From NCBI RefSeq assembly GCF_947504105.1, contig NZ_CANNGP010000008.1, positions 1 through 64,000 on the forward strand: a stretch of DNA of 64,000 bases. The letters run 5' to 3'. The translations under genes were made by a program, and so were the position numbers. This DNA is from an uncultured Tateyamaria sp. (GTDB lineage Bacteria > Pseudomonadota > Alphaproteobacteria > Rhodobacterales > Rhodobacteraceae). Numbering within the stretch: the first letter of the stretch is position 1; every line of letters starts with the position of its first letter. Below the pieces are notes generated by a model. The model saw only the letters and a list, made by a program, of their open reading frames with translations. It was not told where the DNA came from and ran no database searches. Below, piece after piece: positions 33,974 to 43,093 of this stretch.

Positions 33974-35353
33974 CTAGAACCGCAACACGATGCGGCTGTT
34001 GCCGCGCACCGCGCGTACGGTGGTGCCACGGCGCGCTTCGGACAGGATCGTCGCCGCCTGTGCCGGAGTTTCAATGTCCTGCCGGTCGATCCGTTGCAGC
34101 ACATCGCCACGACGCAATCCGACACGACGGCCTATCGGACCTTCGTCCAGAACCACCACGCCGTCCGCCGCGATGGGCAAGTTCAGTTCGGCCAGAACAG
34201 CCGGATTGATGCGCGCCAAGGTGAGGCCCGGCAGGCTTGCCTCTTCGGAGAGTGTCGTCTCTTCACGCGGCGGGCTGTCTGGCGGTGGGATGAGGGCCAC
34301 GGTCAACACGTCTTCCTCACCATCGCGCAGGCGGGTCATTGTGGCGCTGTTCTGATCGCTGGCAACGCTCATACGGAACAGCATTTCGCCAGGGCTGCCC
34401 ACGGTCGCGCCATCAACGGCCAGCACCACGTCGCCCACTTCGAACCCGGCCTCGGCCAGCGGGCTGGCCGGGTGCAGACCGGCAAGCATGATGCCACCGG
34501 GGCGGTCACGGCCCAGTGACTCGGCCAGATCAGCATCCACCGCCTGGCCCGTAGCCCCGGCCCAAGGCCGAATGAAACGGTCATTGCCGTCCCGTGCCTG
34601 TTTGACAAACGCCGCCACCAGATCAGCCGGAATGGCAAAGCCGATCCCGTTCGACCCGCCCGAACGGCTGAGAATGCGGGTGTTGATACCCAGAAGTTGG
34701 CCGCGCATGTCGATCAGCGCACCGCCAGAGTTGCCCGGGTTGATCGGTGCGTCGGTCTGAATGAAATATCCTGCCCCGCGCCCATTGCTGCCGCCGGACC
34801 GCGCAAGGCCCGACACAATGCCCGACGACACGGTCTGCCCCACGCCAAAAGGGTTGCCGATGGCGAGGGTCAATTCGCCCACCTCAACCGTTTCACTGTC
34901 GCGTAAGGATAGGAACGGAAGGTCCTTTGCATCGTCGATCTTGAGGATCGCCAGATCACTTTCCTGATCGCCAAGCAGCACGCCGGCATCATATTCACGC
35001 CCGTCGTTCAGCACGACCCGGATATCCGTCGCTTGCCCCACCACGTGGTAGTTCGACACGACAATCCCGTCATCGCCAAGGATGACGCCGGAGCCAAGCG
35101 AATTCTGAACGCGGGGTTGCGGCTGCCCGAACCCTTCGAACAGGCGCTCGAAAAACGGATCGTCCATAAAGGGCGTGCGTGCACGCGCCTGGGTGACAAA
35201 GCGCACATAGATATTCACGACCGCCGGGGCCGTCTCGCGCACCAGCGGCGCAAAACTGAGGGTGATTTCCGACTGGTTTTGCGGCACGCGCGTTTCTGCC
35301 TGCGCACCTTGGGCAAACAGGCCAAGCAAAATGATCAAAAACAGGTGTTTCAT
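33974..35353 (-). CDS. DegQ/HtrA-type periplasmic serine protease
   Basis: A 459-residue trypsin-like protease with two PDZ domains for envelope protein quality control. The signal peptide is MKHLFLIILLGLFAQGAQA. The catalytic triad is His in VVSNYHVVG, Asp in DQESDLAIL and Ser in NPGNSGGAL. PDZ1 spans about 265-355 and PDZ2 about 385-455. The start is placed at 35353 because it gives a clean signal peptide. The frame stays open about 100 codons further upstream, but that part overlaps the divergent host-attachment gene and looks non-coding. Confidence 0.93.
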   Translation of the reverse strand: MKHLFLIILLGLFAQGAQAETRVPQNQSEITLSFAPLVRETAPAVVNIYVRFVTQARARTPFMDDPFFERLFEGFGQPQPRVQNSLGSGVILGDDGIVVSNYHVVGQATDIRVVLNDGREYDAGVLLGDQESDLAILKIDDAKDLPFLSLRDSETVEVGELTLAIGNPFGVGQTVSSGIVSGLARSGGSNGRGAGYFIQTDAPINPGNSGGALIDMRGQLLGINTRILSRSGGSNGIGFAIPADLVAAFVKQARDGNDRFIRPWAGATGQAVDADLAESLGRDRPGGIMLAGLHPASPLAEAGFEVGDVVLAVDGATVGSPGEMLFRMSVASDQNSATMTRLRDGEEDVLTVALIPPPDSPPREETTLSEEASLPGLTLARINPAVLAELNLPIAADGVVVLDEGPIGRRVGLRRGDVLQRIDRQDIETPAQAATILSEARRGTTVRAVRGNSRIVLRF

Positions 35354-35498
35354 GGCCGTCCTCGTCTGCGTCCGGATATGCGCCCTGCCCCGCACAAATG
35401 CAACAGAACTGACCGAACGCAATTCCGGCCCCCAGCTGAGAGATACAATGAGGGCATGCATATATTGCTCGGAGACAGAGCAAAGGAGAACCAAAGAA

Positions 35499-35954
35499 AT
35501 GGCAAAACTAGATCGGGGCACCTTGGTCGTCGTGGCTGATGGTGAAAAGGCGCTGTTCCTGCGCAATCTGACAGATCGGCGAAACCCCAAATTCGAAGTG
35601 ACGGACGTGGAAGCGCAAGAGAACCCTCCGTCCCGCGCGCAATCGACCGACCGGCCCGGGCGCATGAAGGATGGTGGACCGGGTCAATCGTCCGCCCTGG
35701 AGGATACGGATTGGCACACCTTGGCCAAGGATCGGTTCGCCAAGGAATTGTCCAACATGTTGTACGCTGAAGCGCACAAGGGCGCATTCGACAAGCTGGT
35801 TCTGGTGGCATCACCGCAGGTGCTTGGCGTGCTCCGCGCCGACATGCACATCGAGGTCACGGCCAAGATCGTTGCCGATATCCCCAAGACGCTGACCAAT
35901 CACCCGGTGCACGAGATCGAGAAGATCGTGAAGGCCGAACTTGGTCTCTTTTGA
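35499..35954 (+). CDS. Host attachment family protein
   Basis: A 151-residue member of the 'host attachment protein' family (named for a plant-associated bacterium; biochemical role unknown). The start is the ATG at 35499 with AAGGAG in front. Characteristic segments are TLVVVADGEKALFLRN, DTDWHTLAKDRFAKELSNML and LVLVASPQVLGVLRADM. The fold resembles eRF1/Pelota-type nucleic-acid-associated domains in some analyses, so a role in stress or translation is possible; this is inference. It faces rplQ and shares its terminator. Confidence 0.85.
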   Translation: MAKLDRGTLVVVADGEKALFLRNLTDRRNPKFEVTDVEAQENPPSRAQSTDRPGRMKDGGPGQSSALEDTDWHTLAKDRFAKELSNMLYAEAHKGAFDKLVLVASPQVLGVLRADMHIEVTAKIVADIPKTLTNHPVHEIEKIVKAELGLF

Positions 35955-35960
35955 AACGCA

Positions 35961-35992
35961 AAACGCCGCCCCCTGATCCGGGGGCGGCGTTT
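35961..35992. terminator. Bidirectional terminator between host-attachment gene and rplQ
   Basis: The perfect 13-base arms AAACGCCGCCCCC and GGGGGCGGCGTTT have a six-base loop. The arms end in AAA and TTT, so it can work for the plus-strand gene on its left and for the ribosomal operon arriving from the right. Confidence 0.85.
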
Positions 35993-36014
35993 CCGCTTCG
36001 CTGTGCGCAAAGCC

Positions 36015-36434
36015 TTATTCTTCGGCAGCGTCTTCTGCTGCGACGCGGGCCTTGTCAGCGGCGCCCTTGGCGTCGCGGTCGCGGTCCACGAATTCGATGA
36101 TCGCCATGGGCGCCATGTCGCCATAGCGGAAGCCAGCCTTCAGAACACGAATGTAGCCGCCTTGGCGCTCGGCGTAGCGCGGGCCAAGGACGTCAAACAG
36201 CTTGGCAACGTATTGCTCTTCTTTCAACTTGGACGCGGCCTGACGACGGGCGTGCAGATCACCGCGCTTGGCGAGCGTGATCAGCTTTTCAACGATAGGC
36301 TTCAGTTCCTTGGCCTTGGGCAAGGTTGTCTTGATTTGCTCATGTTCGATGAGCGAGCCGGCCATGTTTGCGAACAGAGCCTTGCGGTGCTCATGTGTCC
36401 GGTTCAGGCGGCGGTAACCACGTGCGTGACGCAT
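36015..36434 (-). CDS. rplQ: Ribosomal protein bL17
   Basis: A 139-residue large-subunit protein. The start [20 protein letters not shown] is the family signature, followed by [16 protein letters not shown]. The C terminus ends in an Ala/Glu/Asp-rich tail ([15 protein letters not shown]), longer than in Escherichia coli and common in Alphaproteobacteria. It is the last gene of the alpha operon, 128 bases after rpoA. Confidence 0.97.
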   Translation of the reverse strand: MRHARGYRRLNRTHEHRKALFANMAGSLIEHEQIKTTLPKAKELKPIVEKLITLAKRGDLHARRQAASKLKEEQYVAKLFDVLGPRYAERQGGYIRVLKAGFRYGDMAPMAIIEFVDRDRDAKGAADKARVAAEDAAEE

Positions 36435-36531
36435 TTTTCTTCTCCAAATCGTGCCCTCTACGGGCTGTTTTGCTTTGTCTGGCCCGCGATGCGTGTCTTG
36501 GGCTCTCCTTGGGGCGTTATGCCCGGTCGTC

Positions 36532-36553
36532 GGGTGGGCGTGACCGCCCACCC
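36532..36553 (-). other. Stem-loop between rpoA and rplQ
   Basis: The perfect 9-base arms GGGTGGGCG/CGCCCACCC have a TGAC loop, right after the rpoA stop. It lacks a T run. It may set the ratio of rpoA to rplQ message, and it also resembles the GC-rich hairpin repeats of this window. Confidence 0.6.
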
Positions 36554-36562
36554 TAATGGCTA

Positions 36563-37579
36563 TTAAAAGTTGTCTTCGAACTTCTTGGCCAGATCTTCGA
36601 TGTTGTCCGGCGGCCAGTCCTCGACATCCATGCCAAGGTGCAGCCCCATGCCCGACAGCACTTCCTTGATCTCGTTCAGGGACTTGCGGCCAAAGTTCGG
36701 CGTGCGCAGCATTTCTGCTTCGGTCTTCTGGATGAGATCGCCGATGTAGACGATGTTGTCGTTCTTCAGGCAGTTTGCCGACCGCACGGACAGTTCCAGC
36801 TCGTCCACTTTCTTCAGCAGAAGCGGGTTGAACTCGAGACCATCGTCGTCGTCCTGACGCGATGCGCTTTCCGGTTCGTCGAAGTTGACGAAGATGCCCA
36901 ACTGGTCCTGCAGAATGCGCGCAGCAAAGGCCACGGCATCATCAGGGCTGATGGAGCCATCGGTTTCGACCTTCATGGTCAGCTTGTCATAGTCCAGCAC
37001 CTGGCCCTCGCGGGTGGGCTGAACGTCATAGCTGACTTTCTTGACCGGCGAGTAGATCGCGTCGATCGGGATCAGACCGATAGGCGCGTCTTCCGGCTTG
37101 TTCTTGTCCGCCGACACATAGCCCTTACCGGTATTCACGGTCAGTTCCATGTAGACATCCGCACCATCGTCGAGGTGACAGATGACCAGATCGCGGTTCA
37201 GGATCTCGATCCCGGCGCTTTCAGAGATGTCACCAGCCGTCACAACGCCCGGACCCTTGGCAGAAATCGACAGGCGCTTGGGCCCTTCGACTTCCATGCG
37301 CAGGCTGACCTGCTTGAGGTTCAGGATGATGTCGGTCACGTCTTCACGCACACCGGCGACGGACGAAAACTCGTGCAATACGTTGTCGATCTGCACAGAC
37401 GTGATGGCCGCGCCTTGCAGCGACGACATCAGCACGCGGCGCAGCGCGTTGCCCATGGTAAGGCCAAAACCGCGCTCAAGCGGTTCGGCAACAACGGTGG
37501 CCTGTCGCGCGGGTTCATTGCCCGGCTTGACGTCAAGCTGCTGCGGCTTGATCAGTTCGGCCCAGTTCTTATGGATCAT
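36563..37579 (-). CDS. rpoA: RNA polymerase alpha subunit
   Basis: A 338-residue subunit that scaffolds RNA polymerase assembly and contacts activators and UP elements. The N-terminal domain includes [23 protein letters not shown] (dimer and beta contact). The linker holds an acidic patch (DDDDG). The C-terminal domain starts near [17 protein letters not shown] and contains the helix-hairpin-helix [14 protein letters not shown]. The start is the ATG at 37579 ([12 protein letters not shown]), as in relatives. It lies between rpsK and rplQ. Confidence 0.98.
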   Translation of the reverse strand: MIHKNWAELIKPQQLDVKPGNEPARQATVVAEPLERGFGLTMGNALRRVLMSSLQGAAITSVQIDNVLHEFSSVAGVREDVTDIILNLKQVSLRMEVEGPKRLSISAKGPGVVTAGDISESAGIEILNRDLVICHLDDGADVYMELTVNTGKGYVSADKNKPEDAPIGLIPIDAIYSPVKKVSYDVQPTREGQVLDYDKLTMKVETDGSISPDDAVAFAARILQDQLGIFVNFDEPESASRQDDDDGLEFNPLLLKKVDELELSVRSANCLKNDNIVYIGDLIQKTEAEMLRTPNFGRKSLNEIKEVLSGMGLHLGMDVEDWPPDNIEDLAKKFEDNF

Positions 37580-37691
37580 GCGTCCCTCCATTCCTGTCGA
37601 CGCGCCATGTCCCAACGCGCGACTCCCGAGGTTTCAAAAAGCAGATCGGGGCCGTGCGAAATACGCGGCCCCAAAAGGTGTTGGATGTCGC

Positions 37692-38084
37692 TTAGACGCG
37701 GCGACGCTTGGGTGGGCGGCAGCCATTGTGGGCAATCGGCGTCACGTCGCGGATCGACGTGATGTTGAAGCCAACAGCAGCCAACGCGCGCAAAGCCGAT
37801 TCACGACCCGAACCGGGGCCCTGCACTTCGACTTCCAGCGTTTTGACGCCGTGATCCTGAGCTTTCTTGCCTGCATCCTCTGCCGCCATCTGGGCCGCAT
37901 AGGGTGTCGACTTGCGCGAGCCTTTGAAACCCATGGTGCCAGCGGACGACCATGCGATCGCGTTGCCTTGCACGTCCGAGATCAGGATCTTGGTGTTGTT
38001 GAACGAAGAGTTCACATGCGCCACGCCTGCGGCGATGTTCTTGGAGACCTTTTTCTTGGCTCCACGGCGGGTATCACGTGCCAT
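37692..38084 (-). CDS. rpsK: Ribosomal protein uS11
   Basis: A 130-residue small-subunit platform protein. Diagnostic segments are [32 protein letters not shown], and the C terminus [18 protein letters not shown]. The start [16 protein letters not shown] is typical for this group. It follows rpsM after 12 bases and precedes rpoA. Confidence 0.98.
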   Translation of the reverse strand: MARDTRRGAKKKVSKNIAAGVAHVNSSFNNTKILISDVQGNAIAWSSAGTMGFKGSRKSTPYAAQMAAEDAGKKAQDHGVKTLEVEVQGPGSGRESALRALAAVGFNITSIRDVTPIAHNGCRPPKRRRV

Positions 38085-38096
38085 TGGTGCGTCTCC

Positions 38097-38465
38097 TTAT
38101 TTCTTCTTGCCGGCAATGGCCTTTGCGGGGCCTTTGCGGGTGCGAGCGTTGGTGTGTGTGCGCTGACCCCGGACGGGCAGATTGCGACGATGGCGCAGGC
38201 CACGGTAGCAGCCCAGGTCCATCAGGCGCTTGATGTTCATCTGTGTCTCACGACGCAGGTCACCCTCGACGGTAAAGTTCTCGTCGATATGCTCGCGGAT
38301 TTTCAGAACTTCAGCATCGCTGAGTTCGTTCACACGACGGCTGGCGTCAATGCCAACGGCTTCGCAGATTTTCTGGGCGGAGGTGTTGCCGATGCCTGTG
38401 ATGTAGGTCAGAGCAATCGGAACGCGCTTGGCTGTGGGGATGTTGACCCCTGCAATACGTGCCAC
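38097..38465 (-). CDS. rpsM: Ribosomal protein uS13
   Basis: A 122-residue head protein that contacts tRNA and bridges to the large subunit. It begins [21 protein letters not shown] and contains [28 protein letters not shown], the conserved C-terminal tail. It is the first gene of the alpha operon here, with a convincing promoter at 38610-38638. It is separated from adk by a methyltransferase gene. Confidence 0.98.
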   Translation of the reverse strand: MARIAGVNIPTAKRVPIALTYITGIGNTSAQKICEAVGIDASRRVNELSDAEVLKIREHIDENFTVEGDLRRETQMNIKRLMDLGCYRGLRHRRNLPVRGQRTHTNARTRKGPAKAIAGKKK

Positions 38466-38585
38466 GTGGGCTTTCCTTTCGTTGCGAGCCCGTCATTCCA
38501 GGCCCTTTTTTCACAACATAAGGCCCAAGGATTTTGCCCCCGGGCCTGCAGCTGATCAGGTGATCCGACCGGACGCGTTCCGGTC

Positions 38586-38638
38586 TTTGATTCTCGTTAG
38601 AGATGGCGTGAAATAGGCGTTGATTCAAAGGGCGTCAA
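38586..38638 (-). promoter_or_regulatory. Promoter and leader motif of the rpsM-rpsK-rpoA-rplQ operon
   Basis: On the minus strand TTGACG (38633-38638) and TATTTC (38610-38615) are spaced by 17 bases, a near-consensus sigma70-type promoter. Thirteen bases after the -10 box comes ACGAGAATCAAA (38586-38597), which recurs exactly in the leader of rplO. The leader to the rpsM ATG is then about 120 bases. Confidence 0.75.
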
Positions 38639-38714
38639 CCCCTGTGGTGTAGCGAAACCACTGAAGCGCTGGGTGAAATCTAAACGAATGAGACATCAAC
38701 GGGGAAACAGACCG

Positions 38715-39443
38715 CTAAGCAGTTTTTTCGAGGAAGGGATTGTCGCCTCTCTTCAATTCAAAGCCGGGGTTTGCAGCCAGAAATTCGTCCGTAGCGGTGC
38801 GGCAACCGCCATAGGCGTGGTAGTCGTCTATGACAATTACTCCGCCTGTACACATGCGCGGCGCGATGTAGTCCAAGCAAAGCTTAACGGGATCATACCA
38901 ATCGCAATCAAAATCAACATGTGCGAAACAGATCGTTTCAATATTGGTTTGTGGCAGCGTGTCTTCAAACAATCCTTTGGTCAGTTTTGTCATACCGTCT
39001 GTCAGATCAAGATTGTTGGAACGGAAGGTTTCGCAAACACTGCGGTACAAGTCCTCCTGATATCCATAGTATGTCTTACCGCCCAGCCCAACGGATCCGC
39101 CCGATTTGATGGTCTGATACCGAGACTTCGATTTCTCATCGTCTTTGACAGAGGCAGGTGCCGGGATCATGCCAAAGACATCGAATCCTTCAAACGACTG
39201 GCCAACGTTTCGCGCGTGTTTTGCGATGACCACGGCCGAACCACCCAATGCAACCCCAAACTCAAGATAGTGCCCGGGCAAACCTGCGCGACCAAGGCGG
39301 TGAAGTACCGACTCGATCCGCAGCAGCTTTTCATCTGTCAAATAGGTCAAGCCCTCACTCTGCATGCGTTTTGCGAGTGGCGACAACCGCGGCCTAAGCG
39401 CTTTCCTCACTCGGCGCTCAATGCCCTTTAGCAGAATACGCAC
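38715..39443 (-). CDS. TylF/MycF-type O-methyltransferase
   Basis: A 242-residue S-adenosylmethionine-dependent methyltransferase of the TylF family, whose members methylate hydroxyls of sugars in antibiotics and polysaccharides. The SAM-binding loop is YLEFGVALGGSAV. The metal and acceptor region is HVDFDCDWYD followed by GGVIVIDDYHAYGG (DDY motif). It lies eight bases after the adk stop, so adk transcripts probably cover it. It separates adk from rpsM, where relatives have no such gene. It appears less GC-rich than neighbouring genes, which suggests acquisition. The substrate is unknown. Confidence 0.82.
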   Translation of the reverse strand: MRILLKGIERRVRKALRPRLSPLAKRMQSEGLTYLTDEKLLRIESVLHRLGRAGLPGHYLEFGVALGGSAVVIAKHARNVGQSFEGFDVFGMIPAPASVKDDEKSKSRYQTIKSGGSVGLGGKTYYGYQEDLYRSVCETFRSNNLDLTDGMTKLTKGLFEDTLPQTNIETICFAHVDFDCDWYDPVKLCLDYIAPRMCTGGVIVIDDYHAYGGCRTATDEFLAANPGFELKRGDNPFLEKTA

Positions 39444-39451
39444 AGCCAGAC

Positions 39452-40096
39452 TTAATTGAGGTGCGCGGCTATCGCCGCTTTCACATCGTCAATCTCGCCC
39501 AGCCCATCAACCTTCGTCAGCTGGCCCTTGGCATAGTAGTAGCCGATCAGCGGAGAGGTCTTCTTGTAGTACTCCATCAGGCGGGTTTTAAGGCTTTCCT
39601 CATTGTCGTCCGCCCGGCGCTTAAACTGGTTTTCAGCGCCACAATTAGTGCACTTGCCGTCCGACGGGATCGGCTTGGTATTGTCGTTATAGACCTCACC
39701 GCACATGCCGCATGTCGAGCGTGCAACGATGCGGGCAACCAGCGCATCGTCATCCACTTCCATCTCGATCACAGCGTCCAGGGTCTCGCCCTTCTCCGCC
39801 AGCAGATCGGCTAAGGCATCGGCCTGCGCCAAGGTGCGGGGGAAGCCGTCAAAGATGAAGCCATTGGTCTTCACTGTCTCAAGCTGTTCGCGGATCAGGC
39901 CAATCACGATCTCGTCCGTGACAAGCGCACCGCGGGCCATGACATCGGCCACGATCTGGCCCATCTCGGTCCCACTGTCCTTGGCGGCGCGCAGCATGTC
40001 GCCTGTCGACAATTGCACCATGCCCCGTTCTTCAACCAGAAAACGCGCCTGCGTTCCCTTGCCCGCGCCCGGCGGGCCCAAGAGAATAATGTTCAT
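39452..40096 (-). CDS. adk: Adenylate kinase
   Basis: A 214-residue kinase that equilibrates AMP, ADP and ATP. It shows the P-loop [14 protein letters not shown]-binding [27 protein letters not shown] and a long-form lid with four cysteines ([10 protein letters not shown] and [10 protein letters not shown]), so the lid binds zinc. It follows secY after 24 bases, the standard order in the spc region. Confidence 0.97.
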   Translation of the reverse strand: MNIILLGPPGAGKGTQARFLVEERGMVQLSTGDMLRAAKDSGTEMGQIVADVMARGALVTDEIVIGLIREQLETVKTNGFIFDGFPRTLAQADALADLLAEKGETLDAVIEMEVDDDALVARIVARSTCGMCGEVYNDNTKPIPSDGKCTNCGAENQFKRRADDNEESLKTRLMEYYKKTSPLIGYYYAKGQLTKVDGLGEIDDVKAAIAAHLN

Positions 40097-40120
40097 CAGC
40101 TGTCCCCTCCCTGGACCGCC

Positions 40121-41485
40121 TTAGCGACGGACAGGGCTCCTTTTGCGGCGGGTCTTGTTGCCCTTACCGCGCAGTTGCGATTTCTCGATCAGGCCTTCGT
40201 ACTGGTGGGCCAACAGATGGCTTTGTACTTGCTGGATCGTGTCCATGGTCACAGATACCACAATCAACACGGATGTCCCGCCAAAGTAGAACGGAATGGC
40301 AAACTCACCGCGCAGAATTTCGGGCAGCAGACAGACCAGCGCCAGGTAGGCCGAACCCAGAACCAGCACACGGTTGACCACGTATTCGAGGTATTCGGCC
40401 GTTTTCTTACCGGGGCGAATACCAGGGACAAAGCCGTTCTGGTTCTTGAGGTTGTCGGCCACGTCATCGGGTTTGAAGCTGACGTTGAACGTATAGAAAT
40501 AGGCAAAGAAGACGATCATCGCTGCAAAGAACAGCAGGTACAGCGGCTGACCGGGGCCAAAGTTGGCCAAGAGCCACGACATGATCGGGCTGGTCGAGTT
40601 GCCAGAGAAGGTCGAGATCGTCACGGGTAGCAGCAGCAGCGACGAGGCAAAGATCGCAGGGATCACGCCCGCAGGGTTCACCTTGACCGGCAGGTGCGAG
40701 GACCCACCGTCATAAACCTTCATCCCCACCTGACGGCGCGGATACTGGATGTGGATCTTGCGGAGTGCACGCTCCATGAACACCACGAAGGTGATGGTCA
40801 CCACGACCATCAATATCACACCCACGATGATCGCAGGGCTCAACGCACCCGAGCGACCGCTCGCAAAGAACTGCGCCAGCGCCGCAGGCACCTCGGCAAT
40901 GATGCCGACAAAGATGATCAGTGAAATACCGTTGCCGATGCCGCGTGCGGTGATCTGCTCACCCAGCCACATCAGGAACATGGTGCCACCCACCAGCGTG
41001 ATCAGGCACGACATGCGGAAGAACATGCCCGGATCGGTCACCAGATCGCCGGATTCCAGCGATACAGCAAGGCCATAGGCCTGCAAGGTCGCCAGTGCCA
41101 CCGTGCCGTAGCGGGTGTATTGGTTGATCTTCTTGCGCCCCTGTTCGCCCTCTTTCTTGAGTTGCTCAAGCTTGGGCACCATCGAGGTCAGAAGCTGCAC
41201 GATGATCGAGGCCGAGATGTAAGGCATGATGCCAAGGGCAAAGATGCCCATCCGGCCCAGCGCACCACCGGTGAACATGCTGACCATGCCGCCAATGCCT
41301 TGGCCTGCACTTTCCATGAACTCCCGCAGGGCGGCGCCATCAATGCCGGGCACCGGGATAAAGGTGCCAAGGCGGTAGACGATCAGCAGACCGAGGGTGA
41401 ACAGGATGCGGTTGCGCAGGTCGGTGGCCTTACCAAGAGCGCTCCAGCTCGTGTTGGCGGCCATATTCTCGACGGCAGATACCAT
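40121..41485 (-). CDS. secY: Protein translocase subunit SecY
   Basis: A 454-residue channel-forming subunit of SecYEG with ten membrane segments. Diagnostic segments are FTLGLLIVYRLGTFIPVPGID (helix 1 and plug region), FALGIMPYISASIIVQLLTSMVP and the cytoplasmic loop RRQVGMKVYDGGSSHLPVKVNPAGVIPAIFASSL. It follows rplO after 116 bases that contain a hairpin. Confidence 0.98.
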   Translation of the reverse strand: MVSAVENMAANTSWSALGKATDLRNRILFTLGLLIVYRLGTFIPVPGIDGAALREFMESAGQGIGGMVSMFTGGALGRMGIFALGIMPYISASIIVQLLTSMVPKLEQLKKEGEQGRKKINQYTRYGTVALATLQAYGLAVSLESGDLVTDPGMFFRMSCLITLVGGTMFLMWLGEQITARGIGNGISLIIFVGIIAEVPAALAQFFASGRSGALSPAIIVGVILMVVVTITFVVFMERALRKIHIQYPRRQVGMKVYDGGSSHLPVKVNPAGVIPAIFASSLLLLPVTISTFSGNSTSPIMSWLLANFGPGQPLYLLFFAAMIVFFAYFYTFNVSFKPDDVADNLKNQNGFVPGIRPGKKTAEYLEYVVNRVLVLGSAYLALVCLLPEILRGEFAIPFYFGGTSVLIVVSVTMDTIQQVQSHLLAHQYEGLIEKSQLRGKGNKTRRKRSPVRR

Positions 41486-41510
41486 GCGGGCATGTTCCTT
41501 TATGGCGAAA

Positions 41511-41541
41511 CGCCGCCCAAACCGTTTTCCGGCGGGCGGCG
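41511..41541 (-). other. Stem-loop between rplO and secY
   Basis: The arms CGCCGCCC (41511-41518) and GGGCGGCG (41534-41541) are separated by 15 bases and sit 26 bases upstream of the secY start. Only TTT follows on the minus strand. It is a possible attenuator or mRNA processing site. Confidence 0.5.
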
Positions 41542-41601
41542 TAGGAAAAACTAGAGACTATGTAAGCCGCATATTCGCGGCTCACAAGGCGTCAAACTGG
41601 C

Positions 41602-42072
41602 TTACTCGGCGGCCGCCGCGGCTGTGGTCAACGACCCACCCGCTTTTTCAACGGCTTCGACGGCCGATTTGGACGCGCCGGTCACAGCAAGTTCAACTTT
41701 CGAGGTGATCTCACCTTTGGCCAGAACGCGGATACCGTCCAGCTTGCGGCGCACAAGGCCCGAAGCAATCAGCGCATCTTCGTCGATGGCTTTTTTGGCG
41801 TCGATCTTGCCCGCGTCGATGAATTTCTGGATCAGGCCCAGGTTCACAACGGCAAATGCCTTGCGGTTCGGCTTGTTGAAGCCGCGCTTGGGCAGACGTT
41901 GGTAGAGGGGCATTTGCCCGCCTTCGTAGCCGTTGATGGCCACACCCGAACGAGATTTCTGACCTTTGATGCCACGGCCACCCATCTTACCGGTGCCGGA
42001 GCCAGGACCACGGCCCACGCGCTTGCGGGGCTTGGTTGCGCCAGGATTGTCGCGCAGTTCATGCAGTTTCAT
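41602..42072 (-). CDS. rplO: Ribosomal protein uL15
   Basis: A 156-residue large-subunit protein. The Gly/Arg-rich N terminus ([20 protein letters not shown], then [20 protein letters not shown]) is diagnostic, and the C terminus ends in an Ala-rich tail. I set the start at 42072. It is first in the rplO-secY-adk unit, cut off from rpmD by a 3.4 kb insert, and has its own promoter. Confidence 0.98.
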   Translation of the reverse strand: MKLHELRDNPGATKPRKRVGRGPGSGTGKMGGRGIKGQKSRSGVAINGYEGGQMPLYQRLPKRGFNKPNRKAFAVVNLGLIQKFIDAGKIDAKKAIDEDALIASGLVRRKLDGIRVLAKGEITSKVELAVTGASKSAVEAVEKAGGSLTTAAAAAE

Positions 42073-42397
42073 ATCGCTTCTCCTTGCCGGATGTGCCCCA
42101 CGAAGCGTGAACGGGACAACCACGGCGTTTCTTGGTTTTGATTCTCGTGGCGCAAGACGCCACCGGGGGGCGTATAGACCCAGCACCCTGATGGATCAAG
42201 CCCCGTCCACCTCATCCATGGGCCGTACATCTGCGGCCTAAAGCCTCTATGCCTCGCCGCAACGGCCCATTTTGCAGGCGGCACCGCAAGATTTTGATTC
42301 ACAGACCAGAATTTGGCCGATAGAGGTGACAATCACATAACAAAAACAGCCCTCACAATGGGGGCGCGCAGTCAACAGGCCATCGGAGACGCACAAA
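42073..42397. other. Divergent intergenic region upstream of rplO and a membrane protein gene
   Basis: No coding frame is credible in these 325 bases. On the minus side it holds the rplO promoter and leader motif. On the plus side a weak TTGATT/CGATAG pair near 42295-42325 (spacer about 18) could serve the membrane protein gene. Confidence 0.5.
42137..42199 (-). promoter_or_regulatory. Promoter and leader motif of the rplO-secY-adk operon
   Basis: On the minus strand TTGATC (42194-42199) and TATACG (42171-42176) are spaced by exactly 17 bases. Downstream is ACGAGAATCAAA (42137-42148), identical to a motif in the rpsM leader. The promoter lies about 100 bases before the rplO ATG. Confidence 0.75.
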
Positions 42398-43093
42398 GTG
42401 CTCCAAGACTTTCTTCAGCATCCCGGTGTTGTGCACCGCGCGGGCATCGCCGCGGCGGTCCTAAGCGTTTATGCGTTCTGGCCTTACATCCGCGACATAC
42501 TGACAAACCGGACCCGGCCCGAGCGGGCATCCTGGCTGATCTGGGCCGTGCTGAGTGCCGTGTCCCTTCTAAGCCAAGCCTATGAAGGGGCTGACGGATC
42601 ACTGGGTTTTGCCATCGCGCAAACGGCGGGCACGGTCATCATCTGCGGCCTAACCTTCTGGAAAACCACCGGCCTGCGGTTCAAGACCGACGACAGCCAG
42701 GTGCTGACCGCCACCGCCGTGGGCATCTGGCTGTGGGCGGAAATGGAGAGTGCCGCCTATTCGCTGTTCGTCACGATAACCATGTCGATGATGGGCGGGC
42801 TTCTGACCATGCAAAAGGCCTTCCTTGATCCCAAGTCTGAAACATGGGCAACCTGGGCCGCCTTCTTCGTATCGGCGGCGCTCGCCGTTGTGGCGATTGG
42901 CGGGGCGGATTGGCTGCTCTTGGCGTATCCGCTTTATGTCATGGTTCTGTCAGGTGGCATCATGCTGTGCATGGGCGCAGGTCACGTATGGGCGGCACGG
43001 CGTGTCCCCACCCTGCCCAATGCCCCTCACCAGCAGCTGACCCTGTCCGTCATGTCGTTTCAACGGACGGGTTCACCCAGCGTGTCGGAGTAA
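42398..43093 (+). CDS. Multi-pass membrane protein, SWEET-like internal repeat (paralogue A)
   Basis: A 231-residue protein with about seven hydrophobic segments and no assigned function. The first half contains YAFWPYIRDILTNRTRPERA followed by SWLIW. The second half contains SMMGGLLTMQKAFLDPKSET followed by W..W. The similar layout of the halves suggests an internal duplication like that of SWEET/PQ-loop transporters. It is about half identical to the protein at 44800-45462. The start is GTG with CGGAG upstream. Its 3' end overlaps the convergent isomerase gene by 44 bases. Confidence 0.7.
   Translation: MLQDFLQHPGVVHRAGIAAAVLSVYAFWPYIRDILTNRTRPERASWLIWAVLSAVSLLSQAYEGADGSLGFAIAQTAGTVIICGLTFWKTTGLRFKTDDSQVLTATAVGIWLWAEMESAAYSLFVTITMSMMGGLLTMQKAFLDPKSETWATWAAFFVSAALAVVAIGGADWLLLAYPLYVMVLSGGIMLCMGAGHVWAARRVPTLPNAPHQQLTLSVMSFQRTGSPSVSE

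Noticed and set aside
35354-35665. Long N-terminal extension of the DegQ-type protease
   Set aside because: It overlaps the divergent host-attachment gene and displaces a clean signal peptide that starts at 35353.
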